DNA of 64,000 bases from Sphingopyxis macrogoltabida (GTDB lineage Bacteria; Pseudomonadota; Alphaproteobacteria; Sphingomonadales; Sphingomonadaceae), in contig NZ_CP009429.1 of NCBI RefSeq assembly GCF_001314325.1, positions 2,046,501 through 2,110,500 of the forward strand, read 5' to 3'. The position numbers and the translations under genes were made by a program. Below are positions 8,567 through 19,763 of this stretch, in pieces. Under the pieces are notes generated by a model. The model saw only the letters and a program-made list of their open reading frames with translations, was not told the DNA's origin and ran no database searches. Numbering within the stretch: the stretch's first letter is position 1; the number at the start of each line of letters is the position of its first letter.

Positions 8567-11032
8567 CTATTGCGCGTCGCGGCGTGCCTGTGCCGCTTTG
8601 GTCATCAGCGTCGGACGCGCATTCGCCGGGTCGTCGGGCCAGCTATGCTTGGGATAGCGGCCGCGCATCTCCTTCGCGACCTCCGCCCAGCTACCGCTCC
8701 AGAAGGAGGCGATGTCGCGCGTCGTCTGGATCGGGCGATGCGCGGGCGACGTAAGCGCAAGGACGAGCGGCACCGAAGGATCGCCGATCACCGGATGGCG
8801 CGCGAGCGAGAACATCTCCTGCGCGCGCACGGCAACCGTCGGGCCGCCGTCGGCGCCATAATCGATCGCGTGCCGGCTACCCGCCGGCGTCAGATAATCG
8901 GCCGGCGCCAACTTTTCGAGCAACTGCCGCGCGGGCCAGTCGAGCAGCGCGAGCAGTGCGTCGGCGAGCCGCTGGTCGCCGATATCGCGGAGCCCGCGCG
9001 ATTTTTCGAGCAGCGGCGCGAGCCAGATGTCGAGGCTGTCGGCGAGCGCTGGGGCCGACAGCGTATCGAGCCCCGCGAACGACGCCCGCTGGCGCAGCGC
9101 GTGCGATGCCGGCCCCCAGCCGATGAGCCCGAGCCCCTTGTCGCGCACCGCGACAAGACGCACCGCGACATCGTCTTCGGCGCCCTCGCTGCGCCCTGCC
9201 TGCCCGCTCACCAGCGCGATAGCCCCGAGCCGGCGTTCGCGGCGATGGTCGACGCGGTCGGTCGCGGCGTCGTAGCTGCTCGCCTGATGCGACACGACCT
9301 GGCCAGCGAAAATGGCCTCGACCTCGGCGCGGTCGATCGCCGCCGCGGCGAGGATGCGTACCCCCGCAGCATGTCCCTGCGCATCGGCAATCGCGAGCCA
9401 CTCGCTGCCCGCCAGCGGGTCGAGCGGATCAATGCGATAGGCGCGCCCGCCCACACTCAGATAGTCGCCGCGCTGGCCCGCGCGCGCACGCGCCACCCGG
9501 TCGGGCCAGGCCGTCGCGATCCAGCCCCCGACCGAACGCGTATCGATGGCGCCCGTACCGGTCGCCAGCTTTTCGCCGATGCCGGCCAGTCGCCGCGCGA
9601 GGCGCCACGCCCCTTCGGCGCGGTCGCCTTTCGCTCCCTTCCAGCGCGCGAGCCGTGCCTCGACATCGACGCCGCGTCCGCCGAGCCCCGGCTCGGTAAG
9701 CAGCACCGCCAGCCGCGCCGCCAGTTCGCCCTCGCCCGCACGCGCCGCATCGAGCAGCATATGCGCGAGGGGGACCGGCAACGGGATGGCGGCAAGCGCT
9801 TTGCCGTGCGCGGTGATGCGCCCGTCGGCGGTCAGCGCCCCGATCGCCTGCAGCCGCGATTTCGCTTCGGCGATCGCGGCTGGCGACGGCGGGTCGAGCC
9901 AGCCGAGCTGGCGCGGGTCGACGATGCCCCAGCTCGCGCAATCGAGCACAACGGGCATCAGATCATTCTCGTGGATTTCGGGCGGGTCGAACGGCGGCAT
10001 CCCTGCCGTCGCGGGTGCTTCCCACAGGCGATAGGCCACCCCCGGCCCCTGCCGCGCCGCACGCCCGGCACGCTGGGTGGCCGACGCCTGACTCGCGCGT
10101 TCGGTGACGAGGCGCGCGATGCCCGCCGCCTTGTCGAAGCGCGGGCGGCGGGACAGGCCAGCGTCGATGACGATCCGCACGCCCTCGATCGTCAGACTGG
10201 TTTCGGCGATGCTCGTCGCGAGGATCAGCTTGCGCCCGCCGTCGGGGTCGCGGACGAGCGCCCGGCGCTGCATCGCGGGATCGATCTGGCCGTGCAGGCG
10301 ATGGACGACGAGCGGCAGGCGCGCATCCTCGACGGCTTGTGCAGCGCGTTCGATATCGGCGGCACCGGGCAGGAAGGCGAGCATGTCGCCCTCACCCTCG
10401 TCGGCGAGCGCCTGCCGCACCGCGCCCAGCACGCTTGCCTCCAGCCGGTCCTCGGCCCGGCGACCGATATGACGGAGTTCGAGCGGCCAGATCTTGCCTT
10501 CGCTCCGCACCACCGGCGCATCGCCGAGCAGCGCCCCGAAGCGCGCCCCATCGAGCGTCGCCGACATCGCGACGAGGCGGAGATCGTCGCGCAGCCCCTG
10601 TTGCGCGTCGATCGCCAGCGCCAGCGCGAAATCGCCGTCGAGGCTGCGTTCATGGACTTCATCGAACAGCACCGCCGACACGCCCGCGAGTTCGGGATCG
10701 GCGAGGATGCGGTTGCGGAACAGCCCCGGCGTCATCACGAGCAGGCGCGTGTCCTTCGACTGTTTGCTGTCGAGGCGAGTTGCATAGCCGACCGGCCCGC
10801 CGACCGCGACGCCCATCTCCTCGGCGATCCGCTCGGCCGCGGCGCGCGCGGCGAGGCGCCGCGGCGACAGCAGCCACACCTGCCCCTTGCACCACGGCTG
10901 ATCGAGCAGGGCCGGGGCGACACGCGTCGTCTTGCCCGCGCCGGGCGGCGCGACGACGACCGCATTGGGTTTCAGGACCAGCGCCGCCATGATGTCGGGG
11001 AGCACGATATCGATCGGGAGCGGCACCGTCAT
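8567..11032 (-). CDS. hrpB: ATP-dependent helicase HrpB
   Basis: An 821-residue DEAH-type helicase of the bacterial HrpB family, the normal length. Walker A is APPGAGKTT at about 28-36, and motif II is DEVH at 125-128. SAT motif III is in VAMSATLDGARF, and motif VI is QRAGRAARQGPG. The C-terminal half carries the HrpB-specific domain (ending near PKHSWPDDPANARPT). Its molecular role in bacteria is not settled; RNA or DNA unwinding is inferred from the family. Its start overlaps the stop of the DUF1801 gene (ATGA), indicating coupled translation. Confidence 0.95.
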   Translation of the reverse strand: MTVPLPIDIVLPDIMAALVLKPNAVVVAPPGAGKTTRVAPALLDQPWCKGQVWLLSPRRLAARAAAERIAEEMGVAVGGPVGYATRLDSKQSKDTRLLVMTPGLFRNRILADPELAGVSAVLFDEVHERSLDGDFALALAIDAQQGLRDDLRLVAMSATLDGARFGALLGDAPVVRSEGKIWPLELRHIGRRAEDRLEASVLGAVRQALADEGEGDMLAFLPGAADIERAAQAVEDARLPLVVHRLHGQIDPAMQRRALVRDPDGGRKLILATSIAETSLTIEGVRIVIDAGLSRRPRFDKAAGIARLVTERASQASATQRAGRAARQGPGVAYRLWEAPATAGMPPFDPPEIHENDLMPVVLDCASWGIVDPRQLGWLDPPSPAAIAEAKSRLQAIGALTADGRITAHGKALAAIPLPVPLAHMLLDAARAGEGELAARLAVLLTEPGLGGRGVDVEARLARWKGAKGDRAEGAWRLARRLAGIGEKLATGTGAIDTRSVGGWIATAWPDRVARARAGQRGDYLSVGGRAYRIDPLDPLAGSEWLAIADAQGHAAGVRILAAAAIDRAEVEAIFAGQVVSHQASSYDAATDRVDHRRERRLGAIALVSGQAGRSEGAEDDVAVRLVAVRDKGLGLIGWGPASHALRQRASFAGLDTLSAPALADSLDIWLAPLLEKSRGLRDIGDQRLADALLALLDWPARQLLEKLAPADYLTPAGSRHAIDYGADGGPTVAVRAQEMFSLARHPVIGDPSVPLVLALTSPAHRPIQTTRDIASFWSGSWAEVAKEMRGRYPKHSWPDDPANARPTLMTKAAQARRDAQ

Positions 11033-11412
11033 GCGCGCGCCGCCGGATTGCCGAGTTCGGCGTTGAGCCGGAAGGCTTCGGAAGCGAGCCGCGTCACCAT
11101 CGCGGGCGACACTTCGGCCTCCGCGGTTAGCACCAGATTACCAAGCTCGTATTTTCCGCTCGCCCTGATCCGCGGTTCGATATCGCGCAGCCGCTTGCCG
11201 CGCCAGAAGCCAAGCAGGACGCGGTTCTCTTCGGCGCGGATCAGAATGCACGGACCATTCGCCAGAAAGACGAGATTGGTCCATTTGATCGTTTCCTCGA
11301 AAGGCGCGGCAGCCATGATCGCGGCGCGCATCATCTCGCAGCGCTCGCGCTGCCAGCTCGACAGCGCGGCGATATAGGCATCGGGGCTTTCGGCGGCCGG
11401 CCCCATCGTCAT
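11029..11412 (-). CDS. DUF1801 family protein
   Basis: A 127-residue protein of the DUF1801 (YdhG-like) fold: SPDAYIAALSSWQRERCEMMRAAIMAA, then EETIKWTNLVFLANGPCILIRAEENRVLLGFWRGK. Members are small, soluble and mostly uncharacterised, with a fold related to frataxin-like iron-binding proteins. It overlaps the hrpB start by four bases, so the two are translated together. No catalytic residue can be named with confidence. Confidence 0.82.
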   Translation of the reverse strand: MTMGPAAESPDAYIAALSSWQRERCEMMRAAIMAAAPFEETIKWTNLVFLANGPCILIRAEENRVLLGFWRGKRLRDIEPRIRASGKYELGNLVLTAEAEVSPAMVTRLASEAFRLNAELGNPAARA

Positions 11413-11422
11413 CGCGCCGGGC

Positions 11423-12436
11423 TCAATAGGCGCGCGCGACTGCGAAGGCGACAGCTTCGGTCAGCGCCGCTTTCGCCTGGCTGGCGCGGAAGCCGCCGAT
11501 CGCGTCGACCGCGCGCTGGCCATAATGACGCGCGCGCGCGAGCGTGTCGGCGATCGTGTCATGCTTGCGGAGCAGGCTGGTCGCGAAAGCAAGATCCTCG
11601 TCCGATGTGCGATGACCGACGATCGCCTGCTTCCAGAACTCGCGCTCTTCGGCGCTGCCGCGAGCATAGGCAAGGATGACGGGAAGCGTGACCTTGCCGT
11701 CGCGGAAGTCGTCGCCGACCCCCTTCCCCATCGTCTCGGCGTCCGAAACATAATCGATCGCATCGTCGACGAGCTGGAAGGCGATGCCGAGGTTGCGGCC
11801 ATAGGCGTCGAGTGCCGCTTCGGTGGCTTCGTCGCGTTCGGCGACGACCGCCGCAATCTTGCACGCCGCCGCGAACAGTTCGGCAGTCTTGGCGTTGATG
11901 ATGGCGAGATACTGGTCTTCGCTCGTCTCGATCCGGCGCTGCGCCGACAACTGGTTGACCTCGCCCTCGGCGATCACCGCCGACGCGCGGCTCAAGATCT
12001 TCAGTACCTTCAGCGACCCGTCCTCGACCATCACCTCGAAAGCGCGGCTGAACAGGAAATCGCCGACGAGCACCGAGGCGCTGTTGCCCCAGATGATGTT
12101 CGCGGTCTTGCGGCCGCGGCGGAGGTCGGACTTGTCGACGACATCGTCGTGAAGGAGCGTCGCGGTATGGATGAACTCGACCGCCGCGGCGAGCTTGCAA
12201 TGGCGGCGGCCGGGGTAGTCGAGCAGCTTGCCGCAGGCGAGCGTCAGCATGGGCCGCATCCGCTTGCCGCCGCCGGCGATCAGATGGCCGGCAAGTTCGG
12301 GAATCAAAGGAACCTCGGACTGCATCCGGTCGAGAATGACCGAATTCACCTCGTTCATATCGGCGGCGACGAGCGCCATCATCGGGTCGAGCGAGGGCGG
12401 CCGGTCGCCGTGCAGTTGGTGGATTTCCGCAGTCAT
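11423..12436 (-). CDS. Long-chain polyprenyl diphosphate synthase (octaprenyl/decaprenyl type)
   Basis: A 337-residue trans-isoprenyl diphosphate synthase that extends farnesyl diphosphate with isopentenyl diphosphate to make the ubiquinone side chain. The first aspartate-rich motif is DDVVD (97-101) and the second DDAID (224-228). The substrate-binding signature GGGKRMRPML lies at 55-64. The length and the two small residues before the first motif fit a long-chain enzyme of the IspB/DdsA type. The ATG at 12436 was chosen because the family N-terminus begins there, although the frame is open much further. It is divergent from the chorismate mutase gene. Confidence 0.92.
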   Translation of the reverse strand: MTAEIHQLHGDRPPSLDPMMALVAADMNEVNSVILDRMQSEVPLIPELAGHLIAGGGKRMRPMLTLACGKLLDYPGRRHCKLAAAVEFIHTATLLHDDVVDKSDLRRGRKTANIIWGNSASVLVGDFLFSRAFEVMVEDGSLKVLKILSRASAVIAEGEVNQLSAQRRIETSEDQYLAIINAKTAELFAAACKIAAVVAERDEATEAALDAYGRNLGIAFQLVDDAIDYVSDAETMGKGVGDDFRDGKVTLPVILAYARGSAEEREFWKQAIVGHRTSDEDLAFATSLLRKHDTIADTLARARHYGQRAVDAIGGFRASQAKAALTEAVAFAVARAY

Positions 12437-12544
12437 GACGTGGGCCGCCTTGGCGCCGCGGCCGCGATTTTGCAACGACTTTCGGCTTGCCTTGCAGCCC
12501 TGCGCGGTGCCAAGCGTGCCAGGCACAAGAGGAGCCGCGTACCC

Positions 12545-12832
12545 ATGGACGACCAACTGAGCCGCTATCGCCAGAGCATCGACAATATCGACGCGGCGCT
12601 CGTCTATATGCTGGCCGAACGGTTCAAGGTGACGAAGGCGGTGGGCGAGCTCAAGGCGAAGGGCGGCCTGCCCCCGGCAGACCCGGCCCGCGAGGAGCGG
12701 CAGATCGAACGGCTGCGCGACCTCGCGCGCGACGCCGATCTCGACCCCGAATTCAGCGAGAAATTCCTGCGCTTCATCATCGACGAGGTGATCCGCCATC
12801 ATGAGCAGGCGAAGCGGGAGAATGGCGCATGA
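12545..12832 (+). CDS. Chorismate mutase (AroQ type)
   Basis: A 95-residue AroQ-fold chorismate mutase converting chorismate to prephenate for phenylalanine and tyrosine. It shows the helical pattern of the family: RYRQSIDNIDAALVYMLAERFKVTKAVGELKAKGGL, then REERQIERLRDLA and FSEKFLRFIIDEVIRHH. Active-site candidates are the arginines of helix 1 and the Lys in VGELKAK. It overlaps the following glutathione transferase by four bases (ATGA). A second, less canonical chorismate mutase-like gene lies at 29441. Confidence 0.88.
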   Translation: MDDQLSRYRQSIDNIDAALVYMLAERFKVTKAVGELKAKGGLPPADPAREERQIERLRDLARDADLDPEFSEKFLRFIIDEVIRHHEQAKRENGA

Positions 12833-13521
12833 GCACGCACCCGATCTTCGGTCGCTGGCCCGCCGAACATCCCGACCGGCTGCAGCTCTTCTCGGCACCG
12901 ACGCCGAACGGCGTCAAGGTCGGCATCATGCTCGAGGAAACGGGCCTGCCCTACGAGCCGCACCGCATCGACATCATGGCGAACGAAAGCCACGATCCGG
13001 CCTTTCTCGCGCTCAATCCCAACGGCAAGATTCCGGCGATCTACGATCCCGACGGGCCCGGCGGCAAGCCGCTGGCATTGTTCGAATCGGGGGCGATCCT
13101 GATCTATCTCGCCGACAAGAGCGGACAGTTCCTGCCGGCCGATGCGGGCGGGCGTTACGAAGCGATCCAGTGGGTGATGTGGCAAATGGGCGGCGTTGGC
13201 CCGATGTTCGGCCAGCTCGGCTTCTTCCACAAATTCGCCGGCAAGGATTATGAGGACAAGCGCCCGCGCGATCGTTACGCGACCGAATCCGCGCGGCTGC
13301 TCGGCGTCCTCGACGACCGGTTGGCGAACCGTGAATGGGTGATGGGCGACGATTACGGCATCGCCGATATCTCGCTGCTCGGCTGGGTGCGCAACCTGAT
13401 CGGCTTCTACGGCGCGCGCGACATCGTCGGGTTCGACCGGTTCGGGAATGTCCAGCGCTGGCTCGATGCCGGGCTCGCCCGACCTGCGGTACAGCGCGGG
13501 CTGGAGGTAACGGCGGCCTGA
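12829..13521 (+). CDS. Glutathione S-transferase, YfcG/YghU-like
   Basis: A 230-residue glutathione transferase. The thioredoxin-like domain (about 18-98) has LFSAPTPNGVKVGIMLEETGLPYE and the glutathione-binding segment LNPNGKIPAIYDPDG with FESGAILIYLADK. The all-helical domain carries YGIADISLLGWV. The TPNGxKV pattern points to the Nu-class, disulfide-reductase-like YfcG/YghU group, which use Thr and Asn near the N-terminus and not Tyr or Ser. It is translationally coupled to the upstream chorismate mutase, though no shared pathway is obvious. Confidence 0.9.
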   Translation: MSTHPIFGRWPAEHPDRLQLFSAPTPNGVKVGIMLEETGLPYEPHRIDIMANESHDPAFLALNPNGKIPAIYDPDGPGGKPLALFESGAILIYLADKSGQFLPADAGGRYEAIQWVMWQMGGVGPMFGQLGFFHKFAGKDYEDKRPRDRYATESARLLGVLDDRLANREWVMGDDYGIADISLLGWVRNLIGFYGARDIVGFDRFGNVQRWLDAGLARPAVQRGLEVTAA

Positions 13522-13608
13522 GCGCCGGCCGCGTAAACCGCCGCTTCGGCCGGAAACCCGGCTCCTGCTAACGGCAGGTTCATCCATCCGATGCTGTAGC
13601 GCGGGCCG

Positions 13609-13962
13609 ATGGAAAGCCTTCTCGACTTCTACCGCCCGCTCAGCGGAGCGCTCGGAATCAGCACGGGCGCGTCCGACAGCCTGCTCCACGTCCACGGCGG
13701 CATGATCGTCCTGTTTCTCGCCCGGATCGCGACGCGGCGTTCGCTCGCGACATGGACGCCGTTCCTGTTCGTCCTTGCGGCGGCGATTGCAAAGGAGGTT
13801 GCCGACCGCTTCGCGCACGGCAGTTGGCGGATGCCTGACAGCGGATTCGATATCCTCAATACGATTTTCTGGCCGTTCGTGCTGATGGTGGGGCTCCGGT
13901 GGCGCCGCGCCCATCCCGATCGGGGGGCTACAGCCGCGGAGACCGGACCTAGCGCTGACTAG
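13609..13962 (+). CDS. Small integral membrane protein of unknown function
   Basis: A 117-residue protein I do not recognise. It has two or three hydrophobic segments (HGGMIVLFLARIAT, TPFLFVLAAAIAKEVADRF, ILNTIFWPFVLMVGLRW). A conserved-looking motif with polar residues between helices (KEVADRFAHGSWRMPDSGFDILNTIFWP) resembles short membrane proteins of the VanZ/DUF2238 style. It is convergent with the sensor kinase gene and the two share four bases at their stops (CTAG). A membrane location is the only firm inference. Confidence 0.6.
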   Translation: MESLLDFYRPLSGALGISTGASDSLLHVHGGMIVLFLARIATRRSLATWTPFLFVLAAAIAKEVADRFAHGSWRMPDSGFDILNTIFWPFVLMVGLRWRRAHPDRGATAAETGPSAD

Positions 13963-15362
13963 CCGGCCGGCAGCCGGAGCCGCACCAGCAGCCCGCCCAG
14001 ATCCTCGCTCTCTTCGAGCGCGATGCTGCCGCCATAGATTTCGGCGACGTCGCGGACGATCGCCAGCCCCAGCCCCGTGCCCGGCTTGCCGCTGTCGAGC
14101 CGCACGCCGCGGTCGATGACGCGATCGCGATCGGCGAGCGATATCCCGGCCCCGTCGTCCTCGACCAGTATCTCGGCCATCTCGCCATCGCGCTGGATTG
14201 TGACGAAGACGCTGCCGCCGCCATATTTGGCCGCATTCTCGAGCAAATTCCCGACCAGTTCGTCGAGATCCTGACGCTCGACCCGCGCGACGATTGTCTT
14301 GTCGCCCGCGACATCGAGCCGCACGTCGGGATAGAGCGCCGCGACGGCGCGCGACACGCTGTTCGCGCTGTCCCAGACGACCGCGCGCGCCTGTGCCGCC
14401 CCGCGCCGACCGACGGCGCGTGCACGCGCCAGATGGTGGTCGACCTGCCGCTGCATCGTCGCCGCTTCGCGCCGCACCGTGTCGGCAAGCTCCGAGTCCG
14501 AACTCGTCGCGCTGTTGACGAGGACGGTGAGCGGGGTCTTGAGCGCATGCGCGAGATTGCCCGCATGCAGCCGTGCTTCCTCGGCCTGTTTCTCGTTGTG
14601 CGCGAGCAAGGCATTGAGTTCGTCGACCATCGGCTGCACCTCGAGCGGCAGCGGTGCGGTAACGCGCCGGTGATGTCCCCCGCGCATCGCCGCGATCGCG
14701 CGGCGGATGTGGCGGAGCGGCCACAGGCCATAGAAGGTCTGGAGGGCAGCGAGAATGATGAGCCCGAGCCCGAGCAATGCAAGGCTGGGAATCAGCGTCG
14801 CGCGCACGGCGCCGACCTGCAGGTCGAGTGCTTCGCGCGACTGGGCGATCTGGTATCGCCAGTTCACCTTGCTCCCCGGCAACAGGACGTTGCGTTCAAG
14901 CACGCGCAACTCCTCGTCGGGGAATTGCGTGCTGTCGTAGGTGTGGATTTCATCGTCGACGTGCGGCGTCGGCGCTTTCAGCGAGCGCTCCCACAGCGAA
15001 CGCGAGCGATAGGGCTCCTGCTCGCCGCCGCTGATCTGCCAGTAAAGGCCGCTATAAGGTTCTAGGAAGCGCTGATCGCCGAGCGGTTCGATCAGCCGCA
15101 CCTCGCCGTCGGGGCCGATCTCCGACGAGCGGATCATCGCGATCAGCACATATTCGAGGCTCGAATCGAAATTGCGCGTAATCGCCCCGGTCAGCACCCG
15201 GTCGAGCGCAAAGCCGCCGCCGATCAGCAGCACCGAAATCCACAGCGCCGCAATCGCGATCATCCGGCGCGCCAGAGAGCCGGTGATGCGACTGGTCAGC
15301 GCCGCGGGTTTCGCCGCCTCGGTATCGGCTGCGGGGGCCGGGGCGTCGGCCTCGGCCATCAC
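13959..15362 (-). CDS. Two-component sensor histidine kinase (PhoQ/QseC-like)
   Basis: A 467-residue inner-membrane histidine kinase. Two membrane helices (about 35-55 and 186-208) flank a periplasmic sensor region. A HAMP segment follows (WPLRHIRRAIAAMRGG), then the dimerisation domain with phospho-acceptor His272 (NLAHALKTPLTVL). The ATPase domain shows LLENAAKYGGG (N box), VEDDGAGI (G1) and GTGLGLAIV (G2). Adjacent GTG (15362) and ATG (15359) codons can start it. It follows the response regulator gene directly, so the two form an operon. The signal is unknown; a PepSY protein upstream suggests envelope or metal sensing. Confidence 0.92.
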   Translation of the reverse strand: MMAEADAPAPAADTEAAKPAALTSRITGSLARRMIAIAALWISVLLIGGGFALDRVLTGAITRNFDSSLEYVLIAMIRSSEIGPDGEVRLIEPLGDQRFLEPYSGLYWQISGGEQEPYRSRSLWERSLKAPTPHVDDEIHTYDSTQFPDEELRVLERNVLLPGSKVNWRYQIAQSREALDLQVGAVRATLIPSLALLGLGLIILAALQTFYGLWPLRHIRRAIAAMRGGHHRRVTAPLPLEVQPMVDELNALLAHNEKQAEEARLHAGNLAHALKTPLTVLVNSATSSDSELADTVRREAATMQRQVDHHLARARAVGRRGAAQARAVVWDSANSVSRAVAALYPDVRLDVAGDKTIVARVERQDLDELVGNLLENAAKYGGGSVFVTIQRDGEMAEILVEDDGAGISLADRDRVIDRGVRLDSGKPGTGLGLAIVRDVAEIYGGSIALEESEDLGGLLVRLRLPAG

Positions 15363-16028
15363 TTAGCCCTGCGGATCGTCGAGCTGGTAACCGAGGCCGC
15401 GGATCGTCGTGATGATGTCGGCGCCCAGCTTTTTGCGGATACGCGTCACAAACACTTCGATCGTGTTCGAATCGCGGTCGAAATCCTGATCGTAAATATG
15501 TTCGATCAGTTCGGTCCGCGACACGACCTTGCCCTTGTGGTGGAGCAGGTACGACAACAGCTTATATTCCTGCGCCGTCAGCTTCACCGGCGCACCATCG
15601 AGCGTCACACGGCCCGAGCGCGTATCGAGACGGACGTCGCCCGCGATGAGTTCGCTCGACGCATTGCCCGCGGCGCGGCGGATCAGCGCGCGCAGGCGGG
15701 CGATCAGCTCTTCGGTCTGGAACGGCTTGGCCAGATAGTCGTCGGCGCCGGCGTCGAGCCCTGCCACCTTGTCCGACCAGCTGTCGCGCGCGGTCAGGAC
15801 GAGCACCGGGAAATTGCGCTTTTCCTTGCGCCAGCGGTCGAGCACAGTGAGCCCGTCGATCTCGGGCAAGCCGAGGTCGAGGATCGCGGCGTCGTAGCTT
15901 TCGGTCGAGCCCAGGAAATGCCCGTCCTCACCGTCGGTCGCGAGATCGACGGCATAGCCGGCGCCCTCCAGCGTCGCCTTGAGCTGCGGGCCGAGCGTGG
16001 GTTCGTCTTCGACAATCAAAATCCGCAT
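15363..16028 (-). CDS. OmpR-family response regulator
   Basis: A 221-residue response regulator. The receiver domain (1-115) has the acidic pocket EDE (7-9), phospho-acceptor Asp51 (ILDLGLPE), the switch Thr in VLTARD and Lys101 in LAKPF. The winged-helix DNA-binding domain follows (about 125-218), with LTAQEYKLLSYLLHHKGKVVSRTELIEHIYD and the wing FVTRIRKKLGADIITTIRGLGYQL. It is the partner of the kinase gene immediately downstream. Closest to the PhoP/QseB/PmrA group by pattern; target genes are unknown, with the neighbouring PepSY gene as a candidate. Confidence 0.94.
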   Translation of the reverse strand: MRILIVEDEPTLGPQLKATLEGAGYAVDLATDGEDGHFLGSTESYDAAILDLGLPEIDGLTVLDRWRKEKRNFPVLVLTARDSWSDKVAGLDAGADDYLAKPFQTEELIARLRALIRRAAGNASSELIAGDVRLDTRSGRVTLDGAPVKLTAQEYKLLSYLLHHKGKVVSRTELIEHIYDQDFDRDSNTIEVFVTRIRKKLGADIITTIRGLGYQLDDPQG

Positions 16029-16138
16029 TCAGGCGCCTTTCCTCTGCGCACCGGACCGGCCGGCCGCTATGTTTCGACTGTGTATCAAGTCCGGACGGTC
16101 ATCGCAAAATCTCGTTGCGATGGCGCCCGCTGGGAATG

Positions 16139-16450
16139 TCAGGGTTTGCGTCCGACGATCCGGCCGGTGCGGGCGTCGACATAGACGACGACGACCTGGC
16201 TGCCGTCCATGAACTTCAGCGCATAGATCATCCGGCGCGCATCGAACTGCGGGCCGCCGAGATAGGTCATGTCGTTATAGGGCGGACGCGATTTCACATC
16301 GGCGATCAGCCGGCCGAGCGGGATCACCTGCCCCTGCGCCGCGGCTTCGCGCAGATTGTCCTGGTCGCGGTCGCCGCGCGCGGCCGCCGGCGCCCCTGCG
16401 GTGAGCATCAGTGCCGAAGCAGCGGCGGAGAGGATGAGCGTGCGGATCAT
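16139..16450 (-). CDS. Secreted PepSY-domain protein
   Basis: A 103-residue protein with a typical signal peptide (about 1-25, cut after PAAA) and a single C-terminal PepSY-like domain: IPLGRLIADVKSRPPYNDMTYLGGPQFDARRMIYALKFMDGSQVVVVYVDARTGRIVGRKP. Short periplasmic PepSY proteins often precede PhoPQ-like two-component genes, as here (110 bases upstream, same strand), and are thought to modulate the kinase or envelope proteases. That role is inferred from context. Confidence 0.82.
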   Translation of the reverse strand: MIRTLILSAAASALMLTAGAPAAARGDRDQDNLREAAAQGQVIPLGRLIADVKSRPPYNDMTYLGGPQFDARRMIYALKFMDGSQVVVVYVDARTGRIVGRKP

Positions 16451-16551
16451 GCCCCGATACCTAGTGCGAACGCATTGAATAGGTGATGAATGGCCGGGTC
16501 AGCCCCTGTTTTGTTTCGGCGTTCCGGTTTCGGCCATGGCCTCCGGGGCCA

Positions 16552-16626
16552 TGGTGGGCGCGACAGGGATTGAACCTGTGACCCCACCCGTGTGAAGGGT
16601 GTGCTCTACCGCTGAGCTACGCGCCC
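16552..16626 (-). tRNA. tRNA-Val (anticodon CAC)
   Basis: Reading the minus strand from 16626, the acceptor stem GGGCGCG pairs with CGCGCCC. The D stem is GCTC/GAGC, the anticodon stem CACCC/GGGTG with loop TTCACAC (anticodon CAC), and the T arm ACAGG-TTCAATC-CCTGT. Discriminator A is followed by an encoded CCA. The length is 75 bases with CCA. Confidence 0.96.
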
Positions 16627-16742
16627 GTCCGGTGCCGACCGAAGTCCGGCGTCCGAAAGCCGGACGTCCATAGCCGCTGCGGCGATGATTGCAACGGCCT
16701 TTGCTCGATCTTCACGCACAAACAGGTCCGGCACATGCAAAT

Positions 16743-16768
16743 CGGGCCGCAGCAGATGCCGCGGCCCG
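16743..16768 (-). terminator. Candidate terminator downstream of the HU gene
   Basis: On the minus strand an 8-base-pair GC stem (CGGGCCGC with GCGGCCCG) closes a 10-base loop, 30 bases past the HU stop, followed by ATTTG. The T-tract is weak, so termination is probable but not certain. Confidence 0.5.
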
Positions 16769-16797
16769 AGATGTTTTTCACCAGAAGGTGCCGGCAA

Positions 16798-17070
16798 TCA
16801 GTTGCAGGCGTCCTTGAGGGCCTTGCCGGCCTTGAACTTCGGCTGGTTCGACGCCGCGATGGTCATCGTTTCGCCGGTGCGCGGGTTGCGGCCGGTCGAC
16901 GCCTTGCGCTTGCTGACCGAGAACGTCCCGAAACCGACCAGACGGACTTCGCCGCCCTTCTTCAGTGCCGCGGTGACCGCGTCGAAAACGGCTTCAACCG
17001 CCTTGCTCGCATCGCCCTTGGTAAGGCCGCTCGAGTCAGCGACGGTGGCGATCAGGTCTTGTTTGTTCAT
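16798..17070 (-). CDS. hupB: DNA-binding protein HU
   Basis: A 90-residue HU histone-like protein that bends and compacts DNA as a dimer. The sequence is nearly a textbook member: MNKQDLIATVADSSGLTKGDASKAVEAVFDAV, then GEVRLVGFGTFSVSKRKASTGRNPRTGE with the DNA-binding arm (GRNPRTGETMTI) including the intercalating proline. The gene follows lon in the same direction, an arrangement also seen in gamma-proteobacteria. A promoter candidate with a consensus -35 lies just upstream. Confidence 0.97.
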   Translation of the reverse strand: MNKQDLIATVADSSGLTKGDASKAVEAVFDAVTAALKKGGEVRLVGFGTFSVSKRKASTGRNPRTGETMTIAASNQPKFKAGKALKDACN

Positions 17071-17131
17071 GCCTAAGGAACCCCTGCAGATGGTTGGTTA
17101 AAATGATTCATGGCCCGAAGCCATGGCGCGC

Positions 17132-17161
17132 CACTAACGCTGTTTGACCCTGCCTTGTCAA
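17132..17161 (-). promoter_or_regulatory. Candidate promoter of the HU gene
   Basis: On the minus strand a perfect -35 TTGACA (17161-17156) is followed after 18 bases by TTAGTG (17137-17132), about 60 bases before the HU start codon. The -10 is a weak match, as is usual in high-GC alphaproteobacteria. Confidence 0.5.
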
Positions 17162-17206
17162 AGCAAAAAAGGCCGAAAAACGCCCCAAAATGACGTTTTT
17201 GCGACG

Positions 17207-17234
17207 AAAAGCCGCCAGGACTGAGACCAGCGGC
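17207..17234 (-). terminator. Intrinsic terminator candidate after lon
   Basis: On the minus strand, eight bases past the lon stop, GCCGC pairs with GCGGC, extended by two wobble pairs and a G-C pair inside. The stem is followed directly by TTTT. This would separate lon transcription from the HU gene downstream. Confidence 0.55.
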
Positions 17235-17241
17235 GATCCGG

Positions 17242-19638
<2,397 letters not shown>

Positions 19639-19763
19639 TACGGCTCCTGGGCGGGCGTCCGGAATCGACGCGCCACCCCTGTTATAGGATGTTCCCGGCT
19701 AATATGGCGTAAGTTGCGCCGCATTCAATGTCGCTGCGGTGAATGACCACGGCGCGATGCGGC

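Noticed and set aside
8480..11377. A 965-codon open frame on the plus strand opposite hrpB
   Set aside because: It is an Arg/Pro/His-rich antisense frame of the kind high-GC codon bias creates; the minus-strand hrpB and DUF1801 proteins carry clear family motifs.
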